A DNA stretch of 64,000 nt from RI-231 sp041394905. Lineage in GTDB: Bacteria > Acidobacteriota > Terriglobia > Bryobacterales > UBA6623. The translations under genes were made by a program, and so were the position numbers. The notes beneath the pieces were generated by a model, which worked only from the letters and a program-made list of their open reading frames with translations, was not told the DNA's origin and did not search any database. The stretch lies in contig JAWKHJ010000002.1 in assembly GCA_041394905.1 (NCBI GenBank), positions 496,001 to 560,000 of the forward strand, written 5' to 3'. How positions within the stretch are numbered: the stretch's first letter is position 1; each line of letters starts with the position of its first letter. Below, piece after piece: positions 21,054 through 30,229 of this stretch.

Positions 21054-21986
21054 ATGCCACGCTTCTCATCCGGCGTGCACGTGGAAGACCGGCTTGTCGC
21101 GCTGTTGGAACGATTTGGGTGCCGCATTCAGCGAGACGAAATTCTCGACCATCGCCACTTGTTGGATTTTGTGGTGCTGGAGTTGCCTGAGTTTCAGACG
21201 TTGTTGTCGCAACCGATTGGCGTCCAGGTGACTGGCCGGTTAGGTGATTTGGAGAAACAACGCCGTTTTCAGGAACGAGTCGAATCCAGTCCGTACACGC
21301 GCAAGAACTTCTACGTTGAGATTGATCGCGAGACCGATTTAGAGCGGGGCGGCGCATTCGCGTTGCTTGTTGCGATTGCCGACTATGCCCTTCAACGTGA
21401 GCTCCACGGCGCAAAGACGCGCGGGCTCCGTGTGTTTGCAGACAATAGTTTTGAGTTTTTTTCACTCGACGAAAACTCAAGCGCTCGAACGGCATCCCTG
21501 ATGCTCGTACGGGCCGCTGGGATGGCGGATCCAGGACCCATCAAGCGCACACCCGGCGAACCATTGCCTCCCGGTCCGGTGGCGGAGGCTTCCGCCGCGA
21601 ACGGATCCGCGCCGCGTCCCAGCGTGCCTGGGCCTCCGAACCCTGTGATGGGCCAACGGCTCTCCGCAGCGCTTGGCCGCTCGTCCGCCCCGGAAGCGAG
21701 CAGAATCGGCGGCGTCGTGGCCCGCTACAATCCTGGCAACCTGATGGGCGTAATTCGCTCGGACGGCGGTCAGGAGTACTTCCTGCACCGCAATAACATC
21801 ATCGACGACGCGCTGCGCTCTCTCCTCGAGCGCATCGCCGACGAAGGCGGCCAGTGGATCGCCGACCGAGATGTGCGCGTCAGCTTTCTCGACGGCGGTA
21901 AGCCCTACGGTAAGAAGAACCACATTGCTCAGGAGATCCGCACCGACGCGGCCGGCGAGGCGGCTGAGCCGGAAGTGGAGTTCTAA
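21054..21986 (+). CDS. Two-domain protein: nuclease-like N-terminus and cold-shock-like C-terminus
   Basis: 310 residues with a strong AGGAGG ribosome site 7 nt before ATG. Residues 1-150 have an alpha-beta pattern (EDRLVALLERFGCRI, HLLDFVVLELPEF, PIGVQVTGRLGDLEKQ) that recalls restriction-endonuclease-like folds, with a D followed by a Q-x-T strand where (D/E)xK is usual; this is only a resemblance. A Pro/Ala-rich linker spans about 165-225. Residues 226-300 (GGVVARYNPGNLMGVIRSD, GQEYFLHRNNI, VRVSFLDG) follow the cold-shock domain order, including an RNP2-like YFLH, suggesting nucleic-acid binding. It is preceded by its own promoter and followed by a terminator, so it is monocistronic. Not recognised as a named family. 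Confidence 0.6.
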   Translation: MPRFSSGVHVEDRLVALLERFGCRIQRDEILDHRHLLDFVVLELPEFQTLLSQPIGVQVTGRLGDLEKQRRFQERVESSPYTRKNFYVEIDRETDLERGGAFALLVAIADYALQRELHGAKTRGLRVFADNSFEFFSLDENSSARTASLMLVRAAGMADPGPIKRTPGEPLPPGPVAEASAANGSAPRPSVPGPPNPVMGQRLSAALGRSSAPEASRIGGVVARYNPGNLMGVIRSDGGQEYFLHRNNIIDDALRSLLERIADEGGQWIADRDVRVSFLDGGKPYGKKNHIAQEIRTDAAGEAAEPEVEF

Positions 21987-22034
21987 ACTCAGATGGTGCG
22001 CGGCGGAGACCGCGCCCACTCCTTTCTCCCCGAA

Positions 22035-22065
22035 GGCCCCTCACTGCAGGGGCCTGTACTTTTTG
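22035..22065 (+). terminator. Intrinsic terminator after the cold-shock-like gene
   Basis: AGGCCCCT (22035-22042) pairs perfectly with AGGGGCCT (22049-22056) around a 6-nt loop, followed by GTACTTTTT. Confidence 0.85.
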
Positions 22066-22150
22066 ACGGCAGTTTTCTTCCATCCTGGCGGTCCTGGACG
22101 TAGAGCCAATAGCGCCGCCAACGGGCTGCGCTTGGGGAGGTTCTGCCATT

Positions 22151-22993
22151 ATGTTCCGTTTATTCTTCGCGGGGGCGGCGTTGGCCGCACTCGCCGTGTT
22201 GCCGTCCCGGGCCGATTTCTTGCTCGCAGGGGTCGAAATCGACGGTTATGTGAGCGAATGCACGACAGGCGCGCCCTACACGAGTTGCGTGAAGGACGAT
22301 GTCATCTCGAACTCGACGCCTGGGACGGGCCAGTTCGGGGCCACGAACAGTCTGAGCCTGGGCTCGGGCTCCTATGACGCTGGCGGGGCCTTCGCCGGCT
22401 ATCTCTACGAGCCTTATCTGACGGCCTTTGCCGGGGCAGGCTCCGACCCCGCCGCCGAGCAGGGCTACTACCTATGGACGGACGCCTCCGGCCACGTGCG
22501 CGTCATCCAGGGCTACACCTATGGCGGCTTGGTTCCGGCGATGTTCCAGGTTCAGACGGATCTGGAGGCGTCGATCGTCGGTGACGCGCTCAACCAGGTT
22601 TTTGCCAACATCTCGATCTTCGACGCGGCGACGTATGACCCCACGCAAGAAATCCTGCCGCTCCTCGCGTTCGACGGCGTGAGCAAAGCGGGCCTCGGTA
22701 CGGATCAGCTCCGTACCGTCTCCGAGACCCTGCTGCTGGACTTTGAGCTTCAGCCGGGGCAGGCGATCTACATGATCGTGGACCTCTCCGTGACGGCAGC
22801 GAGCCGCTCCTTCAAACACGAAGAGACGGAGGTGGACGCCGAGCACACGCTACGGGTGAACTTCGTGGGCGGGCCGACGGATCTGTTGACGCCCGCGATC
22901 ACGGGGCCGAACGCCGCCGTGCCGGAGCCAAGCGCACTGCTGCTCTTTGGCGCCGGACTGCTCGGCTTGGCCTGGACGCGGCGGCGGCATTAG
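22151..22993 (+). CDS. PEP-CTERM sorting-domain secreted protein
   Basis: 280 residues. An N-terminal signal peptide (MFRLFFAGAALAALAVLPSRA) is followed by a beta-rich, Asp/Ser/Thr-rich exported domain. The C-terminus is a textbook PEP-CTERM signal: VPEPSALLLFGAGLLGLAW followed by TRRRH. Such tails direct processing by exosortase (EpsH/XrtA type) for surface or exopolysaccharide-associated display. No exosortase gene is in this window, so it must be elsewhere. GGGAGG lies 10 nt before ATG. The passenger domain is not recognised. Confidence 0.85.
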   Translation: MFRLFFAGAALAALAVLPSRADFLLAGVEIDGYVSECTTGAPYTSCVKDDVISNSTPGTGQFGATNSLSLGSGSYDAGGAFAGYLYEPYLTAFAGAGSDPAAEQGYYLWTDASGHVRVIQGYTYGGLVPAMFQVQTDLEASIVGDALNQVFANISIFDAATYDPTQEILPLLAFDGVSKAGLGTDQLRTVSETLLLDFELQPGQAIYMIVDLSVTAASRSFKHEETEVDAEHTLRVNFVGGPTDLLTPAITGPNAAVPEPSALLLFGAGLLGLAWTRRRH

Positions 22994-23048
22994 GCCAGCG
23001 CGGGTTCGCCAGCCCTGCTAGCATAGCGCCAGCACTGGAGGGCCCGCG

Positions 23049-24434
23049 ATGTCCGAACCATCTCCCGTCAACCGCCGCACCTTCGTAAAGACGGCGGCCA
23101 CCGCGCTGAGCGCAGCGCAATACAACCGCGTGCTCGGCGCCAATGATCGCGTCGGCATGGGGTTTGTCGGCTACGGCCTGATCGGCGAACGCCACGTCAT
23201 CGACTTCAAGGAACGCTCCGACGTCAACATGGTCGCCATGGCGGAGGCGCACGCAGGACGCCTCGACGAGGCGCTGAGTTACATCGGCGGCGGTTGTAAA
23301 GGCTATCGTGACTTCCGCCAGATGTATGAAAACCAGGACGTCGATGCGGTCTGCATCGCAACCGCCGACCACTGGCACGCGTTGCTGGCCATGATGGCCA
23401 TGGCGGCGGGCAAGGACGTCTACGTCGAGAAGCCGCTGACTTTGTTCGTGCGCGAGGGGCGCTGGATGCTCGACGTCCGCGACCGCACCAAGCGCGTGGT
23501 GCAGGTGGGCACCCAGCAGCGCTCCGGCCCGCACTACAAGCGTGCCAAGAAGCTGATAGAGGGCGGTCACCTCGGAAAAGTGTTCTCGGTCAAGGCCGGT
23601 GCGGCGCGCAATATCCTGCCTGGATACGGCTCCCCGGCGACATCAGAGCCGCCGCCCTACCTCGATTGGGAGATGCTGATCGGCCCCGCGCCGATGGTCG
23701 CCTACAACCCTAAGCGCGCCATTTACCACTTCCGCTGGTTTTGGGATTATTCCGGCGGCCAGATGACGAACTTGGGCCAGCACTCCTTCGACATCGCGTA
23801 CTGGTTCCTGGGCCTCAAAGGGCCGCGCGCGGTGACCAGCTACGGCGGCCGTTGGACGTTGAACGACCTCGGCGACACTCCCGACGTACAGGAGGCCATC
23901 TGGGAGTTTCCGGACGAGAAGGTCGTGATGACCTGGACGGACCGGGAAACTTCGCGCGGCGACGGAGCGCCGGGGCTGTCGTTCTACGGAACGAAGGGCA
24001 GTCTCTCCATCGGTCGCAGCGGCTTCCAGACCGATGCGGACGAAAAGATCCCGCCCGAGAACACGGTGCCGCAGTTCGCTTCGGGCCAGCCGGCCGGCGG
24101 CGTGAACCGCGTCGCCGAGCAAGGCCCCCGCGGCAAGTGGACCGAAGACATCGACGATGCGACGGGCGACTCGCGCGAGCAGTTCAAATTGCACGTCGAA
24201 GACTTCTTGAACGCCGTGCGCAGCCGCAACCAACCCGTCAGCGATCTCGAGAGCGGCCATCAGGTCGCCACGCATTGCCACTTGGCAAACTTGTCGCTGC
24301 GGCTCAACCGCCGCCTCGAGTACGACCCGGAGACGGAGCAGATTCTCGGCGACCACGAGGCGGCTAACATGCTGGTGCGGCCATATCGCGCGCCGTGGGA
24401 TCGCGAGCTTCGGGCGCTCGGCATCGGCGCCTGA
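23049..24434 (+). CDS. Tat-exported Gfo/Idh/MocA family oxidoreductase
   Basis: 461 residues. The N-terminus has a Tat signal (NRRTFVKTAATALSAAQ). The Rossmann fold begins at VGMGFVGYGLIGERHV. The family's EKP motif is present in GKDVYVEKPLTLFV. The C-terminal alpha-beta dehydrogenase region includes GGQMTNLGQHSFDIAYWFLG and the substrate loop GPHYKRAKKLIEGG. Members oxidise or rearrange sugars, inositols and sugar acids with NAD(P); exported members carry a tightly bound cofactor. Upstream of a Tat-exported aldo/keto reductase on the same strand. Confidence 0.88.
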   Translation: MSEPSPVNRRTFVKTAATALSAAQYNRVLGANDRVGMGFVGYGLIGERHVIDFKERSDVNMVAMAEAHAGRLDEALSYIGGGCKGYRDFRQMYENQDVDAVCIATADHWHALLAMMAMAAGKDVYVEKPLTLFVREGRWMLDVRDRTKRVVQVGTQQRSGPHYKRAKKLIEGGHLGKVFSVKAGAARNILPGYGSPATSEPPPYLDWEMLIGPAPMVAYNPKRAIYHFRWFWDYSGGQMTNLGQHSFDIAYWFLGLKGPRAVTSYGGRWTLNDLGDTPDVQEAIWEFPDEKVVMTWTDRETSRGDGAPGLSFYGTKGSLSIGRSGFQTDADEKIPPENTVPQFASGQPAGGVNRVAEQGPRGKWTEDIDDATGDSREQFKLHVEDFLNAVRSRNQPVSDLESGHQVATHCHLANLSLRLNRRLEYDPETEQILGDHEAANMLVRPYRAPWDRELRALGIGA

Positions 24435-24506
24435 GCCGAAGCGTCTAGCGCACACGTGGTACCCTGCGCGCAGAAACCGCGCCGTTTACCAGGAGGACGC
24501 CTACCC

Positions 24507-26015
24507 ATGGAATCGAATTACACTCGCCGCCAAGCCGTTCGCTGGGCCTCGGCCGCCACGATGGCGACCACGTTTCTGCCACTGACTGGGAAGTACGGCG
24601 CCTGGGCTCACCCGGCCGACAAAAAGCTCGCCACGCGCATGCTGGGCCGCACCGGCCGCGAGGTGACGACGTTCGGCCTTGCCGGCGGCAACAAGGTGAT
24701 GTGGGACTTGCCCGGCGACGAAGCGGTCAAGATCGTCGTCAAGGCCGTGCGCGCCGGCGTCACCTACCTCGAGACGGCGAACAATTACCAACTCAGCCAG
24801 CTCAACTACGGCAAGGCGTTCGACATTCTCAATCTCAAGCCGGGCAAGCCTGGCTACGACGCGGGTCTTCGCGGGCGGCTCTTCATCGCAACCAAGACCG
24901 GCCTGCGCACCGGGCTGGTGCGTGGTGATGCCAAGCCTGTCGGAAACTCCGCCGGCGGCGGCAAGCTGGTCGTCGAAGACCTCGAGCGCGCGCTGACGCA
25001 GTTCTTCGGCGACGGCAAGGGCTACATTCCCGAGGGCGCTTACCTCGATCTGCTTCAGATCCACCACATAGGCGCGCAGGAAGACGTCGACGCCGCTTTC
25101 GAGGGCTATGACAACCCCGGCGACAAGTCGCTCGAGCGGGTCGGCGCCATCGCCACGCTCCTCGACTTCCGCGACGGCTCCAACCTGACCGGCCTCAACC
25201 CGAAAGGCCGCAAGTGGATTCGCCACATCGGCATCACCGGCCACGAGAACCCAGCCGTCCACATGGACGCCATCCAGCGCGACCACAAGCGCGTGCTCGA
25301 TACGCTGCTCGTCGTCTGTAATCCGAACGACCCGCACTACTTCTGCCACCAGACCAATTCGATCCCCGTGGCCAACGCCGCAGGCATGGGCATCATCGGC
25401 ATGAAGGTCTTCGCCGACGGCGTGATGTACGGGCTGGAGAAACGCTACGCCTCAAAGCCTGGGCAGAGCGTGTTGAGCGTCGGCCAGCCGGGCAAGGTCG
25501 CGCCGCAGGACTTCATCCGCTATACGCTGAACCCCGACGGCATGAGCACGATCATCACCGGCATCGGGCTGATCGACGACTCGAACGACCCCGAAAAGGA
25601 CCAAGTGGTCGCGAACCTTGCCGCTGCACAGATGGCAACCAAGCTCACCCCGCTCGAGAAGAAGGAGATCGAGGACCGCGTGGCGGCGCTCCACGGCACG
25701 CAGACGAACTTCTTCCAGCGCCCTTCGGTTGGCTTCCAGGCGCCGCTCGACCCGCAGGTACGCCGAGTGGACGACGCCACGGTTGAGGTGAGTTGGAACA
25801 ACGCCTTCGCCGCCGGCGACCCGATCGAGCGCTACGAGGTCTGGCGGCGTGACGAGCGTATTGCGACGGTTCCTTATACCCCGCAAATCAGCAAGGAACC
25901 GTTCCGCTACCGCGACGAACACGCCCCGAAGGGCCACATGGGCGGCCTCTGGTACCACGTGCGCGCCGTCGACTCGGCCGGGCGCACCGCGCACACGCTC
26001 TCGCAACGCGCCTAA
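24507..26015 (+). CDS. Tat-exported aldo/keto reductase with C-terminal fibronectin III-like domain
   Basis: About 502 residues from ATG 24507, preceded by AGGAGG at 10 nt. The N-terminus YTRRQAVRWASAATMATTFL is a Tat signal. The AKR barrel (about 35-380) starts MLGRTGREVTTFGLAGG. Of the catalytic tetrad I see Tyr in ETANNYQLSQ, Lys in FIATKTGL and His in LLQIHHIG, but the usual Asp before Tyr is Glu (LETA). The last 90 residues (VRRVDDATVEVSWNNAF, IERYEVWRRDERI, WYHVRAVDSAGRT) have FN3 features. FN3 fusion to an AKR is unusual. Substrate unknown; the neighbour suggests a paired redox step on a carbohydrate. Confidence 0.8.
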   Translation: MESNYTRRQAVRWASAATMATTFLPLTGKYGAWAHPADKKLATRMLGRTGREVTTFGLAGGNKVMWDLPGDEAVKIVVKAVRAGVTYLETANNYQLSQLNYGKAFDILNLKPGKPGYDAGLRGRLFIATKTGLRTGLVRGDAKPVGNSAGGGKLVVEDLERALTQFFGDGKGYIPEGAYLDLLQIHHIGAQEDVDAAFEGYDNPGDKSLERVGAIATLLDFRDGSNLTGLNPKGRKWIRHIGITGHENPAVHMDAIQRDHKRVLDTLLVVCNPNDPHYFCHQTNSIPVANAAGMGIIGMKVFADGVMYGLEKRYASKPGQSVLSVGQPGKVAPQDFIRYTLNPDGMSTIITGIGLIDDSNDPEKDQVVANLAAAQMATKLTPLEKKEIEDRVAALHGTQTNFFQRPSVGFQAPLDPQVRRVDDATVEVSWNNAFAAGDPIERYEVWRRDERIATVPYTPQISKEPFRYRDEHAPKGHMGGLWYHVRAVDSAGRTAHTLSQRA

Positions 26016-26100
26016 AATCGGCCCGCGCGGCGCTCGAGTGGCCTAGGGCGCTATCCTTCTAGTGGATCCGCCCGTCAGATCCTGTAGAGGAGAAAGAATC

Positions 26101-26460
26101 ATGGCGCTAGACCTGACTTACGACTCGGCAACGAACGTGTTGACCGTCAAGCTCGGCGGCAAGCTCGAGAGCAAAGACTACGAGACGCTGACGCCTTACG
26201 TCGAGCGACTGATCGCCGAGCATGGCAAAGTCGACATGCTTGTGATCCTGCACGACTTCCACGGCTGGACGGCTGGAGCGCTCTGGGAAGACATCAAGTT
26301 TGACGTCAAGCACTTCCGCGACATCGGCAAACTGGCGCTGGTAGGCGAAACCAAGTGGGAGCAGGGAATGGCGACCTTCTGCAAGCCGTTCACAACAGCG
26401 AAAGTGCGCTATTTCCCGGTAGAAGAAACCGCCGCGGCCAAGGCCTGGATGGCAGCCTGA
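26101..26460 (+). CDS. SpoIIAA/STAS-like small protein
   Basis: 119 residues from ATG 26101 with AGGAG at 8-9 nt. The sequence LTYDSATNVLTVKLGGKLESKDYETL followed by DMLVILHDFHGWTAGALWEDIKF and AKVRYFPVEETAAAKAWM matches the SpoIIAA-like/DUF3478 family, a STAS-related fold found widely in environmental bacteria. No phospho-acceptor role can be assigned. The 85-bp gap upstream shows no clear RNA gene. Confidence 0.75.
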   Translation: MALDLTYDSATNVLTVKLGGKLESKDYETLTPYVERLIAEHGKVDMLVILHDFHGWTAGALWEDIKFDVKHFRDIGKLALVGETKWEQGMATFCKPFTTAKVRYFPVEETAAAKAWMAA

Positions 26461-26482
26461 CAGGACACGCCGCTTCCGCGCT

Positions 26483-27357
26483 TCAAGCCACCGGATTGCG
26501 CAGCACGCCAATCCCGTCGATCTCGACCTCGAGCACGTCGCCGGCATGGATCGGCTGCGTAGTCCCCGTGGTGCCGGTAAAGATCAAATCTCCCGGCATG
26601 AGCGTGACGTACTTCGAGATGAAGGCGACCGTCTCGGCGGGCTTGAAGATCAGGTGATCGAGCGTCGTCTCTTGCTTGATCTCGCCGTTTTGGCGCAGCC
26701 GGATGCCGGATTTTTCGAAGTCCAGGCCGACCGCGATGACCGGACCGACGGGAGAGAAGGTCTCCGCGCCCTTGCCGCGCCACCATTGCAGGTCTTTCGA
26801 TTCCGGGCCGTCGAGCGAGCCGTTCTGCCACTGGCGTTCCGAGATGTCGTTGCCGCAGGTGTAGCCGAGGATATAATCCGGCGCTTCGGCGGCTGACACG
26901 TTCTTCGCCTTCTTGCCCATGACGATGACGAACTCGGCTTCGTAGTGGACGTCGCGCGAGTCCGGTGGCAGCATCACAGAATCGCCGGGGCCGATGATCG
27001 AATTCGTCGTCTTGTAGAACGGCTCGGGATTGGCGGGTAGCGGCGCGTCCTTGCCGAGGTGGTCGCTGTAGTTGCCGGCGAGCGCCATGATCTTGGTCGG
27101 CTGCACGGGGTAGAGCAGCTTGACGTCGGCAACCGGAATCGGAACGCCCGAGGGAGTGCGTGGGCCGAATAGATCGCCCTCGATCGGTTGGATCACATCG
27201 CCCTGGACGATGCCGTAGTGAACGCTTCCGTTGTGTTCGAATCGGGCCAGCCGTGTAACGCCGTCTCCGGCCTCCGGGGATCCCCTCCGCTGCAGCCCAA
27301 ACCGGCCACGCCGGCCGCGGTAATCGAGACGAGAAACTCTCTGCGTGAAACGCTCAT
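26483..27357 (-). CDS. Tat-exported fumarylacetoacetate hydrolase family protein (one frame break)
   Basis: The catalytic part (26483 to about 27260) has FAH-fold motifs: MALAGNYSDHLGKD, SVMLPPDSRDVHYEAEFVIV (metal-binding Glu pair), LGYTCGNDISERQWQ, PGDLIFTGTTGTTQPIHAGD and a final IDGIGVLRNPV. FAH-family enzymes cleave C-C bonds or isomerise 2-oxo acids, often in sugar-acid or aromatic catabolism. An ATG at 27357 opens a Tat signal (MSVSRREFLVSITAAGVAGL with a GCSG lipobox-like end) in another frame. The two parts join near 27260 if one indel is allowed. Divergent from the amidohydrolase across 96 bp. Confidence 0.8.
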
Positions 27358-27453
27358 AATAGCTACGGCTCCCGGATTGGGCGCTAGTGTACCAGAGCCG
27401 CACGTGCCCGGCGATGGGTATGCTCGCGCGCCGCGGACCGCTAGGAGACTCGC

Positions 27454-28728
27454 ATGTCCCATTCACAGAACTTTTCCCGCCGCCAATGGCTGGCCGCCGC
27501 CGGCGCCTACGCAGCCACGGCGGCCCTCGCGCCTGCGCAGGCGCCCCGATTCGAGCTGCTGCTGCGCGGCGGCCGCGTCCTCGATCCACAAAGCGGACTC
27601 AACGCCATCCGCGATGTCGCCATTGCCGACGGAAAGATCGCCGCGGTCGACGAGCGCATCGATCCGGCATCGGCCCGTGTCGTCGCCGACTGCTCCGGCC
27701 TCTACGTCACGCCGGGCTTTATCGACATCCACGTTCACGTCTTCGCCGGGACGAACGAGCCGCACTCCTACGCCGGTGACAACAGCCTCTACCCGGACGG
27801 CTACACGTTCCGCTCCGGCGTGACGACTGTCGTCGACGCCGGCTGCGCGGGCTGGCGCAACTTCGAGACGTTCAAGGAGACGGTGATCGACCGCTCGAAG
27901 ACGCGGGTGCTCGCCATGCTCAACATCGTGGGCAGCGGCATGCGCGGCGGCAAGTACGAGAACAACCTGGACGACATGCAGGCTGGGCCCACCGCCGAGC
28001 TCGCCAAGCAGCACAAGGGCCTCGTCGTCGGCGTAAAGTGTGCGCACTACTCCGGGCCCGAGTGGCAGCCGGTCGAGACCGCCGTCAAGGCGGGCGAGAT
28101 GGCGGACATCCCGGTGATGATCGACTTCGGCTCGAACAAGCCGGAGCGCCCGCTGAGCCAGCTGCTGACCGAGAAGCTGCGCCCCGGCGACATCTACACC
28201 CACTGCTACTCCGGCCTGCGCGACGAGCTGGTCGACGGCAAGCCGAACCCGGCGCTGTTCGCCGGACGCAAGCGCGGCGTCATCTTCGACGTCGGCCACG
28301 GAGGCGGCAGCTTCGCCTGGCGCGTCGCCATCCCCTGCATCGAAGGCGGCTTCCCGCCGGACTCGATCTCGACCGACCTGCACACCGGCTCGATGAACGC
28401 CGGGATGAAGAGCCAGATCAACGTGATGTCGAAGTTCTTGAATCTCGGTCTCTCGCTCGAGGATGTGATCAAGCAGTCGACCTGGAATCCGGCGAAGGAA
28501 GTGAAGCGCGAGGATCTGGGACGCCTGTCGGTTGGCTCGGTCGCCGACGTCGCAGTCATTCGGCAAGAGGAAGGAGAGTTCGGCTTCGTCGACAGTTTCG
28601 GCGGACGCTTGAAGGGGACCAAGAACCTCGAGTGCGAGCTAACGCTCAAGGACGGCCGCCCCGTGTGGGATTTGAACGGCCTGACGGCAGTGGATTGGCA
28701 GAAGCTGCCGCCGCGGCGGCGGCGCTAG
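27454..28728 (+). CDS. Tat-exported amidohydrolase/deacetylase family metallohydrolase
   Basis: 424 residues. Tat signal NFSRRQWLAAAGAYAATAAL; beta-strand-rich start (FELLLRGGRVLDPQSGLN), then the metal-binding PGFIDIHVHVFAG (HxH). SGVTTVVDAGCAGW, the KCAHYSG strand, THCYSG and SISTDLHTGSM provide the remaining His/Asp ligands. The C-terminal composite domain contains GSVADVAVI. Family members hydrolyse cyclic amides or N-acyl groups; the exact substrate cannot be told. TAGGAG is 7 nt before ATG. A large hairpin follows. Confidence 0.85.
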   Translation: MSHSQNFSRRQWLAAAGAYAATAALAPAQAPRFELLLRGGRVLDPQSGLNAIRDVAIADGKIAAVDERIDPASARVVADCSGLYVTPGFIDIHVHVFAGTNEPHSYAGDNSLYPDGYTFRSGVTTVVDAGCAGWRNFETFKETVIDRSKTRVLAMLNIVGSGMRGGKYENNLDDMQAGPTAELAKQHKGLVVGVKCAHYSGPEWQPVETAVKAGEMADIPVMIDFGSNKPERPLSQLLTEKLRPGDIYTHCYSGLRDELVDGKPNPALFAGRKRGVIFDVGHGGGSFAWRVAIPCIEGGFPPDSISTDLHTGSMNAGMKSQINVMSKFLNLGLSLEDVIKQSTWNPAKEVKREDLGRLSVGSVADVAVIRQEEGEFGFVDSFGGRLKGTKNLECELTLKDGRPVWDLNGLTAVDWQKLPPRRRR

Positions 28729-28750
28729 CCGTCGGTTCGCGCGATCAGGC

Positions 28751-28801
28751 AGGGCCGCATGCGCCGGCGAAGTTTCGACGGCAGCTGACGCATGCGGCCT
28801 T
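28751..28801 (+). terminator. Long composite hairpin after the amidohydrolase gene
   Basis: GGCCGCATGCG (28753-28763) is perfectly complementary to CGCATGCGGCC (28789-28799), extendable by two pairs to 28751 and 28801. Inside lies a second stem CCG...CGG with a CGAA-GT-TTCG tip. Moderately T-rich sequence follows. It is probably a terminator or mRNA-end structure. Confidence 0.6.
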
Positions 28802-28847
28802 GTTGCGCCTTTCCAGCCGCCCGCCGCAATGCTAAGCTGTTCGCGGG

Positions 28848-30211
28848 ATGAACCGGACTCGCCGTCGCATGCTTCGCGGAATGGGCGTCGCCATGGCGCT
28901 GCCGTGGATGGAGTCCATCGGCGCGGCGGCCCCATCTCTGCGCCTCAGCGAGCCGCCGTTGCGCATGGCTTTCCTGTTCATGCCCAACGGCGTGCGGCCG
29001 GACCACTGGACGCCCGCCGGTGACGCCGAAGACTACGAGATCACGCCGCATCTGAGCCGCATCGCCAAGCACAAGAGCGAGTTCACCTTGCTCGAAAACC
29101 TGTGGCACGAGCGCACCACCGGACGCAACGGCCACTGGCCCAAGGTTCCGGCGTGGCTCTCGGGCGGCTACGTCGAGCGCTCCACCGGGCGCGACCTCAA
29201 CACCGGCGCGACCTCGGTCGACCAGATCGTCGCGCGCGAGATCGGTACGCGGACGCCCCTGCCCAGCCTCGAGCTCGGCGTCGATTCACCGCGCACCGGG
29301 ATCGACAACATCGGGGGCGGTTTCGCGCGGATCTTGGGTTCCTACATCTCCTGGCGCGATCCGCACACGCCGGTCGCCAAAGAGATCATTCCGCAGCTCG
29401 CCTTCGACCGCTTGTTCCGCACCGGATCGACCGCGCCGGCAATCTCGGGCGTCGATCCGGACCATCCCTCGGTGATGCAGGCCCTGCAACGCGACGACCA
29501 GAGCGTGCTCGACCTCGTGCTCGAGGACGCCAAGTCCCTGCGCGCCCAAGGCAGCGCCCGCGACAAGGTCAAGCTCGATGAATACCTCGAGTCGGTTCGG
29601 TCGGTCGAGCAGCGCATCGAGGCCAGCCTCAAACCGCAGAAGCGCTGGATCAACCAGGGCCGCTTCGACGTCGCGCGTCCAGGGCCGGGCATCCCGGAGA
29701 CACATCGCGAGCACGTCCGGTTGATGCTCGACATTCTGGTTCTGGCCTTTTGGACCGACACCACGCGGGTCTCGACCTTCATGTTCGGCGACGCGCAGAC
29801 CGGCCGCGATTTCTCTTTCCTCGACGGCGTCAAGGGCAGTTTCCACGGCATCTCGCACCACCGCAACGAAGAAGACAAGCGCGCGCAGTACGAGGCCATC
29901 ATCAACTGGCACATGGAGCAAGTCGACTACCTGCTCACCCGCATGCGCTTGCTCGACGAGGGCGGAACGTCGCTGCTCGACAACTCGATGGTCCTGTTCG
30001 GTTCATCCCTCAAAGACGGCAACCGCCACGACAACGAGGACCTGCCGCTGCTGCTCGCCGGACGCGCCAAGGGCAAGCTGCGCCCGGGCCGTCGCCTGCG
30101 CTTCCCGAAAAGACGCCTCTGTGCAATCTCTACCTGACCTTGATGCACCAGATGGGCGTCGAGCGGGAGTCCTTCGGCGATTCGACCGGAATGCTCGAGG
30201 GATTGGCATAG
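28848..30211 (+). CDS. DUF1552 family protein (one frame break near 30110)
   Basis: The N-terminus TRRRMLRGMGVAMALPWME is Tat-like. MAFLFMPNGVRPDHWTP, LTLLENLWHERTTG-type sequence and the TLMFGDAQTGRDFSFL-type segment near 29780 follow the DUF1552 family of Planctomycetes and Acidobacteria. The last 35 residues (PEKTPLCNLYLTLMHQMG to EGLA) are in the next frame; restoring one C in the CCC run near 30110 joins them. The function is unknown; DUF1552 genes usually sit beside a DUF1592/DUF1588 cytochrome-like gene. In this window that partner is 4.6 kb away on the other strand. Confidence 0.8.
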
Positions 30212-30229
30212 CGCATCTTACAGAGCCGC

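Noticed and set aside
26016..26100. Possible tRNA-like sequence in the gap before the STAS-like gene
   Set aside because: No acceptor, T-arm (GTTCGAATC-type) or anticodon stem can be drawn.
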